Source: Zizania palustris (taxonomy: Eukaryota > Streptophyta > Magnoliopsida > Poales > Poaceae). From it: DNA of 64,000 nucleotides. Where the stretch lies: NCBI GenBank assembly GCA_019279435.1, contig JAAALK010000289.1, forward strand, positions 47,433,164-47,497,163, read 5' to 3'. Of this stretch, positions 30,957 through 41,927 are shown piece after piece. Position 1 is the stretch's first letter. Every line of letters begins with the position of its first letter. Below the pieces are notes generated by a model. It searched no databases, had not been told where the DNA came from, and saw only the letters and a program-made list of their open reading frames with translations. The translations under genes were made by a program, and so were the position numbers.

Positions 30957-33900
30957 TAGGGATGGATTCGGATCGGATACGGATGGAAACGAATCCGGAT
31001 AGCACTATTTACCACATTTTAATTCGAATACGAATACGGATTCGGATGTTCTCGAATACGAATACAAAACGGATGTTTCGAATACGAATATGTATTCGGA
31101 TGTTTACTCGGTTTAACTCCAAATGTTCGTTGTTTCACAAAATTTTTAAAAATCCAAAGGGTACAATATACCAAATTAGAATAATAATTAATAAGAAACA
31201 ATGATACACAATAAACCATGCACAAAATAAATTTGTAAACAACACTAGCTAAAATTAATCATATGCAACAACCAATAAGAACTACATAAAGTCTTGAACC
31301 GAAATTCATCATACATTTCAACCAACAAGAACACACAAATTGAGTCCAGGTGCGCAAATGCAGAAAAAACAGGCGGCAATTTGGAAAGAATTGGCTGAAT
31401 TTTATTGTTTTTAAAAATTAAACATTTTCAAAAATTTATTAACATCCTATATGATAAATTTCTCAAAACATTTTCAAAATTTTATCATGATATCTAAGTA
31501 TAATATTATAATACTATGACAAGTATCATATTTTTCAGACTTTATTTGATTTTTTATAATTAAAAAACTCTTAAGCTCCACATTACTCATGAAGTATTGT
31601 AACATAATTTTTTTGATATTTCTTTAAATTTAGTGGATAACAACTAAAAATGGACACAAAATAATGAATGTGATTTTTCTATAAATTTTAGTGCATTATT
31701 TTAGGTACTTGCAGTTCAAATTTCACATATTCCAATTTAAATACTAGAAACGCAATTAATGAGTTAAAATAGCAAATAGATCTAGAAAAATACAAAACAA
31801 TTATATGGTATGAGATATATTGTATTTTAATTATATAAAAAAATCAAGTTAAAACAAACATTTAACCATCAATTTACTTTAAACCATAATCTATTCCTTC
31901 TCAAAACTCTATTTCCTCTTAAGAGAATATCAGATTTCTTAACATTTTATATGATAAAATTTTCGAAACATTTTAAAAATTTTATCATGATATCTATGTA
32001 TAATATTATAACATTGTGACAAGTCTCGTATTTTTCAGACTTTATTTGATTTTTTTATAATTAAAAAACCCTTAAGCTCCACATTACTAATAAAGTGTCG
32101 TAACATAAATTTTTTAAAATTTCTTTAAATTTACTGGATAACAACAAAAAATGGACACAAAAAAGTGAATGTGATTTTTCTATAAATTTTAGTGCATTAT
32201 TTTAGGTACTTGCAGTTCAAATTTCACATATTCCAATTTAAATACTAGAAACACAATTAATGAGTTAAAATAGCAAATGGATCTAGAAAAATACAAACAA
32301 TTTATATGGTATGAGATATGTTGTATTTTGATTATATAAAAAAATTAAAGTTCAAACAAATATTTAACCATAAATTTACTTTAAACCATAACCTATTCCT
32401 TCTCAAAACTTTATTTTCTCTCAAGAGAATCTCAGATTTCTTAACATTCTATATGATAAATTTATCGAAACATTTTCAAACTTTTATCATGGTATATACG
32501 TATAATATTATAACACTGTGATAAGTCTCGTATTTTTCAGACTTTATTTGATTTTTTATAATTAAAAAACCCTTAAGCTCCACATTACGGATGAATTGTA
32601 GTAACATAAATTTTTTAACATTTCTTTAAATTTAGTGGATAAGAACTAAAAATTGACACAAAATAGTTAATGTGATTTTTCGATAAATTTTAGTGCATTA
32701 TTTTAGGTACTTGCAGTTCAAATTTAACATATTCCAATTTAAATACTAGAAACACAATTAATGAGTTAAAAATAGCAAATGGATCTAAAAAAATACAAAC
32801 AATTTATATGGTATGAGAGATGTTGTATTTTGATTATATAAAAAAATTCAAGTTCAAACAAATATTTAACCATAAATTTACTTTAAACCATAACCTATTC
32901 CTTCTCAAAACTCTATTTCCTTTTAAGAGAATCTCAGATTTCTTAACATTCTATATGATAAATTTCTCTAAAAATTTTCAAACTTTTATCATGGTATCTA
33001 CGTATAATATTATAACACTGTGATAAGTCTCGTATTTTTCAGACTTTATTTGATTTTTTTATAATTAAAAAACCCTTAAGCTCCACATTACAGATGAATT
33101 GTAGTAACATAAATTTTTTAACATTTCTTTAAATTTAGTGGATAAGAACTAAAAATGGACACAAAATAGTGAATGTGATTTTTCGATAAATTTTAGTGCA
33201 TTATTTTAGGTACTTGCAGTTCAAATTTCACATATTCCAATTTAAATACTAGAAAAACAATTAATGAGTTAAAAATAGCAAATGGATCTGGAAAAATACA
33301 AAAAATTTATATGGTATGAGATATTTTGTATTTTGATTATATAAAAAATTCAAGTTCAAACAAATATTTAACCATAAATTTACTTTAAACCATAACCTAT
33401 TCCTTCTCAAAACTCTATTTCCTCTTAAGAGAATCTCAGATTTCTTAACATTCTATATGATAAAATTATCGAAACATTTTCAAATTTTTATCATGGTATC
33501 TACGTATAATATTATAACACTGTGATAAGTCTCGTATTTTTCAGACTTTATTTGATTTTTTTATAATTAAAAAACCCTTAAGCTCCACATTACCGATGAA
33601 GTGTCGTAACATAAATTTTTTAATATTTCTTTAAATTTAGTGGATAAGAAATAAAAATGGATAACAAATAGTGAATGTGATTTTTAGATAAATTTTAGTG
33701 CATTATTTTAGGTACTTGCAGTTTAAATTTCACATATTCCAATTTAAATACTAGAAACACAATTAATGAGTTAAAAATAGCAAATGGATATGGAAAAATA
33801 CAAAAAAATTATATGGTATGAGATATTTTGTATTTTGATTATATAAAAAAATTCAAGTTCAAACAAATATTTAACCATAAATTTATTTTAAATTATAACC

Positions 33901-34715
33901 TATTCCTTCTCAAAACTCTATTTCCTCTTAAGAGAATCTCAGATTTCTTAACATTATATATTATAAATTTCTCTAAACATTTTCAAAATTTTATCATGGC
34001 ATCTACGTATAATATTATAACACTGTGATAATTCTCGTATTTTTCAGACTTTATTTGTTTTTTTATAATAAAAAAACCCTTAAGCTCCACATTACCGATG
34101 AAGTGTCGTAACATAATTTTTTTTAATATTTCTTTAAATTTCATGGATAAGAACTAAAAATGGACACAAAATAGTGAATGCAATTTTTCTATAAATTTTA
34201 GTGCATTATTTTAGGTACTTGCATTTTAAATTTCACATATTTCAATTTAAATCCTAGAAACACAATTAATGAGTTAAAAATAACAAATGTATCTAAAAAA
34301 TACAAAAAAAATATATGAAATTATATATGTTGCATTTTGATTATAAAAAAATTAAAGTTCAAACAAATATTTAACCATCAATTTATTTTAAACCATAACT
34401 TATTAATATTCACTAACTTAAGTATTCCATAATTATATAAACAATAAAAAACCATTAATATAGTTATAATATATTATCTTGAGTCTAAGTTTAATCTGTG
34501 TGAAATCCTAAAACGAATACGGATGTATCTATTTCCATATCCACATTCAGCAGAATTCGGATATCCATTTCCATATCCACATTTGTAAAACGAATTCGGA
34601 TATTTCCGAATGTCATCCATATTTAATTCGGATACGAATACGGATATCCATATTTACAGTAATTCGAATACGAATACGGATAATTCGGATATTCTGACAT
34701 CCATATCCATCCCTA
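30957..34715. mobile_element. Large non-autonomous hAT-type element (3759 bp) with internal tandem array
   Basis: The inverted ends TAGGGATGGAT (30957 onward, and complementary at 34705-34715) are flanked by a perfect 8-bp duplication TGTGGCTC (30949-30956 and 34716-34723). An 8-bp duplication with a TAGGGATG-type end is characteristic of hAT elements. About 200 bp inside each end are packed with CGAATACG / CGGATAC / ATTCGGAT words in both orientations, like the subterminal transposase-binding repeats of hAT elements. No transposase frame exists. The interior is a tandem array. Confidence 0.9.
31430..34420 (+). repeat. Six tandem copies of a ~502-bp AT-rich unit inside the hAT element
   Basis: The marker CTTAAGCTCCACATTAC recurs near 31570, 32069, 32572, 33075, 33577 and 34079, spacing 499-503 bp. 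Other landmarks repeat in step (GTGCATTATTTTAGGTACTTGC; ATCTCAGATTTCTTAACATT). Middle copies are more alike than the outer ones. No coding function is seen. Confidence 0.9.
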
Positions 34716-34832
34716 TGTGGCTCAATGTGGGAGCGGAAAAGTCCAGCTGCTTTTAATGATTGTAATTTCACATATTCTGTTAAAACTGGAACCATTCGTC
34801 GTCGTCGTGGTTTTGTTTTGGCACCACCTATC

Positions 34833-34983
34833 TGATAGAACTTAGGGATCTCTAGGTCTAGGTCTAGTAGGGTGTCTTAGGGTTACCTCTTTGGTTTGCA
34901 CGAAGAAGAAGACGCCATGGCCATAGTGCTGTGGCGTCGGAGTCTGGCGAGACGGCGGTGTGGAGGCGAGGGAGGCTTCCCAC
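34833..34983 (-). repeat. Inverted partial LTR (151 bp) at the left end
   Basis: Complementary to 40675-40825 with about four mismatches (for example TCTAGTAGG versus TCTACTAGG). The similarity stops sharply after GGCTTCCCAC. Confidence 0.88.
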
Positions 34984-35316
34984 AGAGCTTTGTTCTAGGG
35001 TTTAGGCTAGTAAGGGTTAGGTTGGCATCGGACTCCCTTGAGCCGACGCCACCACCACACTCAATGACCCCTCTGTAAGCCCCTGGGGAAATCCCGCACT
35101 AAGTATCCCCGCATCATCCCCTTAGAACCCTAAGAAAAGCCACTGTTAACCTTCGGTTAACGCCATTGAGCCCCTCGAAAGCCCTCGGTTTCCCCGTTGT
35201 ACCGGCTTGAACCCTAACCCTAAGTACCCCGCAAACCCCTCTGGAAAGTCTTCGGGAAGAGAGTAAGAGACCACAAAAAAATTGAGAACCGAAGAGAAGG
35301 GGCTCGGATCTGGAAA

Positions 35317-35346
35317 TTAGGGTTAGGGTTTTCACCCTAACCCTAA
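35317..35346. repeat. Hairpin of telomere-like repeats
   Basis: TTAGGGTTAGGGT, a 4-nt TTTC loop, then ACCCTAACCCTAA: a perfect 13-bp stem. The short ACCCTAA words recur nearby (35212-35222). It is part of the GC-rich left half of the Copia composite. Confidence 0.6.
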
Positions 35347-36726
35347 CCCGAGCTAAAGATAAGGAGGGCGCCGGGGTTCTTACCTCGGTCCTCGCCACCG
35401 CGCCGCCGCTCGCCGGAAGCCGGGAAGAGGCCGGCGTGCCCTCGGGTCGGTCGGGTTTTGCCGCCGCCGGCTAGCTCGACGGAGCCCCGCTCACCCTCGA
35501 GTGAGCGTGGCGCTCCGGCCAGCCAGCCAGCGGGGACGGACCGTAGTCGCCGTCGTCGTCGCCGGGGAGCTCCGCCGTGGCCGATTAGTGCGCCGCCGAG
35601 GCCGCCGCCGCCCTCGCTCGGCCGGGTGGGGAAGAGTAAAATGAGTTAGGGTTTCTGCGAGGGACGCGGCGCCGGGCGCTTTTGTTGCTGGCGAAATCGA
35701 CGCTCAGCCGTCGATCGAGATCGAACGGTCAGCAGCGCGTGGGCCAAAATCAGCCCAGGCGGGGGGGAGAAAAGCCGGCCCAGGCCCAAGTTGCGAGCGC
35801 GAGCGCGCGCCGAATTCCTGGCCTGGGCCCATGACTCAACCGGCCTGCGCGAAGCGCTGTTTGGGCCAGGCTTCGGCGCACTGTTGGGCCAGTTTTTTTA
35901 TTTTTTATTTTTCCAGAATTTAAATATTGTTTTCTGTTTTATTTGTTTCTGGAAATTAAGAAAATGCCCAAAAATGAGATAAAAAAAATTAAGTTTAATG
36001 TGGGGAAAATTTAGTAAATTTTCATCATGATTATTAGCACTGTTCTGAAGTTTTTGAGCATTTTTAGTTTCCTTTTGTGTTATTTTCTGATTTAAAAAAT
36101 TTAGTCCAACGACTTTTTTTTTAGAAAATAATTGTTTTAGGTATTTAGATTCAGAATTTTGCTGATGATTAAACAGTGTATTATTTTAGTTTAAGAATTC
36201 CGTTGTGCTATCACTGTTAATCATATCACTTTGCAGCATTTTAAGCATTTTCATGATGCTTTCCTTATTGATTTTAGTCAAAGGACTATATTTAATTGGG
36301 AAATATTGATTTAGAACCTTTTGTTTAAGTTTAAATTCAGAATTTTATTACTGTTTTAATCAGTGTATTAATTAAGATTAAGTCTTCCGCTGTGCATACA
36401 TTGTTTTAAGTTTACTCAGAAATTCTGTGTTCTGAGTTTCAAAGCTTTTTAGTATTTTTTGTGATATTTATTTATTAAACTTAGTCTAAGGACTATATTT
36501 AATTGAAGAATATCTATTAGGAATTTTGTTAAGTTTAAATTCAGAGTTTTATTACTGATTGAACAGTGTATCAATTAGTTTTTAAGTCTTCCGCTGTGTA
36601 TACACTGTTTTAAGATTAGTACCATGTTCATTATCAATTAAGTAGCATTTATTCTGTCAATTAGATTTGAACCAACGAGATAATTTAATTTGGCATTATA
36701 AATGTTGTTTTGTTGACATAGTGATT

Positions 36727-38041
36727 TTATCTCCTGACCAACGTTGGTGATGAAATTACTGTGATTCAGTTGAATTGATCCTATTTCTGCCCAACGGTGA
36801 TGTAGAATTAATTCGTCTTTTAAGTTTTAAGTATGTCACGTGTTAATTTTGACCAACGTTAAATTTTCATGTGTCATATTATGTCTGTTATAATATACTT
36901 TGATAATGTTTCTTATTAGAAATTTGCTAAGTCATATCTCCGACATTGAGTCCCTCAATGATAAGAACCACGGTTCCCGGAGTTGAAATATTAAGATAGC
37001 GATTGTGCTTGATTGTCTAACTAAGCATGTGAAGCCCGTAATCTGAGGGGATGAAAGCCAAGAGGCTTTTGTCATAAGGTTACGTGACTTCGCCGAAATA
37101 AGATTAAAATAAGATATATATCGTACTAAAGGAAATCAGTGGAAACACAAAATGTATTATGATTAAGAGCTCCTTTATGGAGCAAATTAGGGGTTCTATC
37201 CCACGTCATGATACTGCGAAGAGTATCTAAAAGTGACTTTTCTAAGGCGTATGCTAGCACGCTTATTAAGAAAAGTTTAATAAGTTTTTGCGACATGGTT
37301 TTCAAAGCTGAAACCCATGAATAAGGAGCTCGAGGACGATATTATCGTCCAATTATGACGTCACACTAAGTTTTCTGATCATTTTGTGATCAACTACAAC
37401 TTATAGCGAGAGTGTTGGAGTTTGTAGATGCTGATTTCAAACTATGTATAAGGATTAAGAAAGCACACAATGATTTAGGTCATAATGTGCAACACGAATA
37501 AAGGGGAAGAAGCATTATAAGACTTGTTCTAATGATGCTAAGGACTCCTCTTATAAGCTCACATAAAGGAACATGATGTCCTGAAGGGCATGTACAGACA
37601 TGTAAGGAGGAACGCCACATGAAAAAAATATGTGGAGTTCCCAAAATGGATGAACAAGAATGGTAATAGACGAATTTTCGCACTTAGAAATAAAGTCTTT
37701 AGTCTTGTTTTTGAGCATGACAAACTTTATTTATTTTATCATCTGAGAATAATGATAAGATCAAAAGAATTGATGACGTATTTTCGAAATTATGGCACTA
37801 TCTAATGGACCATATTTCGAGGGGGAGGATTGAACGTTTAGTCAATTCTTCCGCTTTAGTTCCTTTAGACTGAGTTTCAAGCATATATTGCATTATATAC
37901 GTCAAATAATTTAAGAAAGACGCGAAATTAAGTTTAATGATTGTAGTAATTTTTATCTCCTGACCAACGTTGGTGATAATGTTATTATATGTAAGCTCAA
38001 TTGATTCTAATTCTGCCCAACGGTGATTTAAAATTAATTGA
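36727..38041 (+). repeat. Direct repeat pair inside the Copia composite
   Basis: ATCTCCTGACCAACGTTGGT followed about 50 bp later by TTCTGCCCAACGGTGAT occurs at 36727-36815 and at 37957-38041. The second copy lies between the GAG-prepol motif and the integrase remnants, where it does not belong in a normal Copia element. Confidence 0.6.
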
Positions 38042-40190
38042 TTAACATTTATCCAATCTAAGAGCGATCAGATCATAGCGATAAGATCATCAGTTGCTCT
38101 GGATAAATTTAAGATGTTTTTAAGGCTGATTCTAATATCAGCATGATCTAAAGTTTAAAAAGAGTGAGATCTGACCGTGTTACGGTCAATATACCCCGTA
38201 TGGCCGATTTCTTGAACTCTTTTGCAAGGTTCTATAGAAAATGGCAAAATAGCCCGGTATTTTATATCAGGTGTATCTTAGCTAAATAGAGTGGCTATAA
38301 GGTGCACTCGCACTTCAGTGGACATAGTAAGTAGTATGGTAAGATATTCCACTCTACCGATTAATTTGTGAATGGAGGCATTCAAACCACCATTCATAAT
38401 TTTAATTGGATCCTTAATAAGTCTGTGCCTAAAAGCACCATAAGAATTATGGACAGGACGATAACTATTTTCTAAATTACTTTAGAATAAGGGCATGTCG
38501 TCCTGCTAAGGCTATATTTTAACCCAAATATTAATAAGTTAAAGTCCTAAGACAGTAAGTTGTCAATTTTATTGACTGCAAAGATAAGTCTAAGTGATCT
38601 TGTTTTGTAATGTCCTAACAGACATGTTAAGTTTGTAAAAACGAGATATGCATTTTATAGAAGATGCTTTAATCAGGGGGAGCACGGTACTTAGAGAAAT
38701 TAATCTTGAAGAGAAATGGGTTAATGAATCCACTCCTATGATTCAAGAGCAATTTTTCCATGTACCTGTGGTAGTGTCTTTTTGTCCAACACTTCAGTTT
38801 GGACCTTCATTAGCGACATCTATTGTACATGAGGCTTCTGTTGTTCAGGAATCTACATTTCTAGATGATGCTAATGAAGAAGTAAAGGAACAACTCTCTA
38901 ACTTAGTAAATAATGTGCCAACTCAGATAAGAAGCAGATTAAATGAGACATTTTTTGTATGTCTTATTTAAGGATTCTTTAAGAATCATTAAGGCATATT
39001 ATGACTTAGAACTGCATCAGATTGATATAAAGACGACATTTTCAATAAGTTTTAAATGAGAATGTCTATATGAAAGGAAATTTTAAGATACCGTTTTATC
39101 TAAGTCCAATGGACTTAATAAGTTTTTAAGTAAGGGTATCTGAAATTTAATTAGACCATTAGAAAATTTTGGGTTTTATTAAGGAGAATGAAGAGGACAA
39201 TTGCGTTTTGTCTAAGTTTGAGAATGGGGAATTTATTTTCCCAGTTTAGCATGTGGATGACATTCTGCTTACAAGTGGTAATGTCCATCTAATATTAGAA
39301 ACTAAGAAATCTTGTCATCTTGTTTTGACATTAAGTATCTTGGAGAAATTTTCCTATGTGTTAGGATTGGAGTTTCTCTAAGATATGATTAAGGGGGTAT
39401 TAAGATTATTGCACACGACATACTAGAAGATATACTGATAAAGTATATAGTGTGCATGCGTATAAGCTATCGCCTGATCCGATAGTCAAGGGTGATGAGT
39501 TGGGAAATTTTAGTATCCCAGGAACCAATATGAGATCGATCAAATGAGATTGGTTCCATATGCTTTTGCTGTCGGAAACAAATGTATGCTCAATTATGTA
39601 TTCGCCCTGACTAAGTTTATATCGCCGGAATGCTTGGCAGATATCAGAAAAATCCAGAATTAGATCGGTGGATTAAATTAAGAAAGCCTTAAGATTTATA
39701 TAAGGCACAACGACCTCATGCCAATGTATGAAAGATCAAATAACCTAGCGATTGCGGGTTATTCAAATTAAGACCTTGCGAGATGAGTGAATGCTAAGTA
39801 GTCCACATTAAGTTGTGTATTCACACTCGCAAAGGGAGCTGTGTCGTGGAAAAGCTCCAAACAAACTGTGATGGCATTCTCCACGATGTATGCCGATTTT
39901 ATAGTATGTTATGAGGTCGTCGGACAGGAACTATGTTTTAAGAAATTTATTCCGGTCTTAAGGGTGGTTGACAGCATTTTAAAACCACTTAAGTTATACT
40001 GTGACAATGAGTCAACAGTATATTTCTCCTATAACAACAAGAAGTGTGTTGCTGCCAAACACATCTAAGTTAAGTGTTATATTGTTGAGGAGAGAATCCA
40101 AGATCAAATGATAAGTAGAGCATATAAGTACCAAGCGAACGATTGCGGATCCGCTCACAAAAGGCTTACCTCCCAAATGTGTTCAGAGAA
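37770..40190 (+). pseudogene. Copia pol remnants (GAG-prepol, integrase end, RT, RNase H)
   Basis: GAG-prepol: HISRGRIERLV near 37810-37845. Integrase C-terminal remnants: YSTLPINL, MEAFK and ELWTGR at 38340-38465. Linker before RT: FIEDALIRGSTV and PMIQEQFF from 38648. RT: DIKTTF near 39020 and the catalytic HVDDILLTS near 39249-39275. RNase H: AVSWKSSKQTVMAFSTMYADF and LKLYCDNESTVYFSYNNKK at 39841-40068, followed by LADPLTKGLPP-like sequence near 40150. There are many stops and frameshifts; integrase core residues are missing. Confidence 0.85.
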
Positions 40191-40413
40191 AACTTAGTCG
40201 ACATGGGTTTAAGGTAAGCCTATGATCTATGGATTTATAAGGGCCCAAAATAAGTTGAGAAACTATTTCAAAATGGAAATGTGCATTGTAGTTGTTGAGT
40301 CATATAGTACGTAACTGACTATTATGATGCAGCATGCTCTATGCATTGATCTATAATGGAATATTTGTAATGTTAAGTTAAGTTAAGAACTAAGTTGAGA
40401 TCTAGGGGGAGAA

Positions 40414-40825
40414 TGTTAGTTAATTAAGATCTCATGGGAGGAGAAGGAAACCGAGTCCCTCTCCTCCCCCTTATGACTCGGGCTAAAAACCTAAACTACT
40501 CCCTATTCTTCAGGCGCCCTGATCGGGGGCGCCCCAACCCATCTGGTTGAGGGGCCCCTGCCGTGCAGTGCCAGATAAGTAGGGAGAGGTTCTCAACGCC
40601 AGGGCTAAGGGCTTGCGCAACAGAAAACCTCTTCCAACCCACCTAATTATCCGATCTGCTAAGGCACTGCAGCGGTGGGAAGCCTCCCTCGCCTCCACAC
40701 CGCCGTCTCGCTGGACTCCGACGCCACAGCACCATGGCCATGGCGTCTTCTTCTTCGTGCAAACCAAAGAGGTAACCCTAAGACACCCTAGTAGACCTAG
40801 ACCTAGAGATCCCTAAGTTCTATCA
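40414..40825 (+). repeat. 3' LTR of the Copia element (412 bp)
   Basis: TGTTAGTTAATTAAG to AAGTTCTATCA, preceded by the purine tract AGGGGGAGAA (404-413) and followed by CTATC. A TATA-like TAATTAT lies at about 40644-40650, which would put the start of R at about 40675, exactly where the inverted copy at the left end begins. Confidence 0.8.
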
Positions 40826-40830
40826 CTATC

Positions 40831-41927
40831 ATCTCAATTTTCTTGACGATTTTCTTGACGCCTTCCAGCATTTGGAATTCAGCTGTCCCTTCACGTTGTT
40901 ATCATCGGAACCTTAAAAAAACAGAACTTTGTCACCATTGTGGCCAAAAGAGATCTTTTGCGGTTGGTCTCGCCAATTATATAGGGAAGTCGATTTTTTC
41001 GGCGCTGTCCAATTTTAATCGGACGAAAAAATCGGACGACGTGAGGAGACCTTCGCAACGGTAAGATCCACCTCACATGAAGTTTCGGAGAGAATGAAGG
41101 AGGACTCCGTACCATCTGATCGAAATCCAATGGCTACGAAGCCCGACCATTTTTTGCAATCGGCCCCCTGACTATGAAGGAGTCGATTCCATTGTGGCAT
41201 GGTGCCACTTCTAAGCATTTATATCAATTTCGTAGGATTTTTTTGTGTAATTCACTTTTATATTTTAAGTGCTTGGACTTTTATGTCTCAAGTCTGTCTA
41301 TTTTGCAATGTTTATTAATGTTTGTACTGTTATTTCTCATAACATTAATCATAAATGGCAGCCCCACATGATATTTCATGATCAATGCCAAGTAGACGTC
41401 GACGTCAATGAACTTCTTTCAGAGTTTCAGAGCTAAAGTACATCACAACGTACGCTGTACTATGCAATTTATTCTGTAATTTCATGGACCAGACTAGAAA
41501 AACAGTTAATATGAACAACAAAACTTCATTAACACATGCAATTATTTTCCAGGACAAACCGGAAGATATGGAATTTGGACATTTTGCTGCAAGAAACAAG
41601 TGTGATTGGTAACACGGAGATCACACACCAAGTATAAGCCGCACAACACAAATACACAACAGTTTATCTGCAGTCTCACACTGATACTGAGTTTACATTT
41701 TTCTCTTTTTTTTTTGTGGTGGGGGGGGGGGGGGGGGGGGAGGGGGGAGCAAACAGCCAACACTGATACAGTAAAACCTCATCAAGCAGGCTATAAAAAC
41801 TGAGCTTGCTGGAATGGAATTCAGCACATGAATCTAACAATCAGTTTCTGTAAATGTACACTGATCTACCTACAGATGAGAGCATCCATGAACTGTTAGT
41901 AGCATCTGCATAATTTGTTGCCAGTTC
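40831..41927. other. Intergenic region before the 3' end of FPP
   Basis: No gene was recognised. A poly-G run (about 22 G, 41719-41740, then A and six G) lies in 41718-41750; such runs are often mis-sized in assemblies. The last part probably includes the FPP 3' UTR. Confidence 0.35.

Larger units (their letters stand above)
34833..40825 (+). mobile_element. Decayed Copia retrotransposon with abnormal 5' end
   Basis: The right end is a standard polypurine tract and LTR (40414-40825). Upstream lie, in order, a GAG-prepol motif, integrase C-terminal remnants, RT and RNase H, all broken by stops and frameshifts. The left end is not a 5' LTR but the last 151 bp of the LTR in reverse orientation (34833-34983). 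Even so, a perfect CTATC direct repeat flanks the whole (34828-34832 and 40826-40830). Between 34984 and about 36900 lies GC-rich DNA (to 35880), then AT-rich DNA with three ~205-bp repeats near 36080, 36290 and 36490. Confidence 0.7.

Noticed and set aside
35200..35350. Telomere or subtelomere sequence
   Set aside because: Only a few short ACCCTAA words in an interstitial transposon; the plant telomere array would be long and uniform.
34833..40825. A class II DNA transposon with 151-bp terminal inverted repeats
   Set aside because: The right repeat is the end of a proper LTR (polypurine tract, TG..CA, Copia RNase H upstream in the right order), and no transposase is present.
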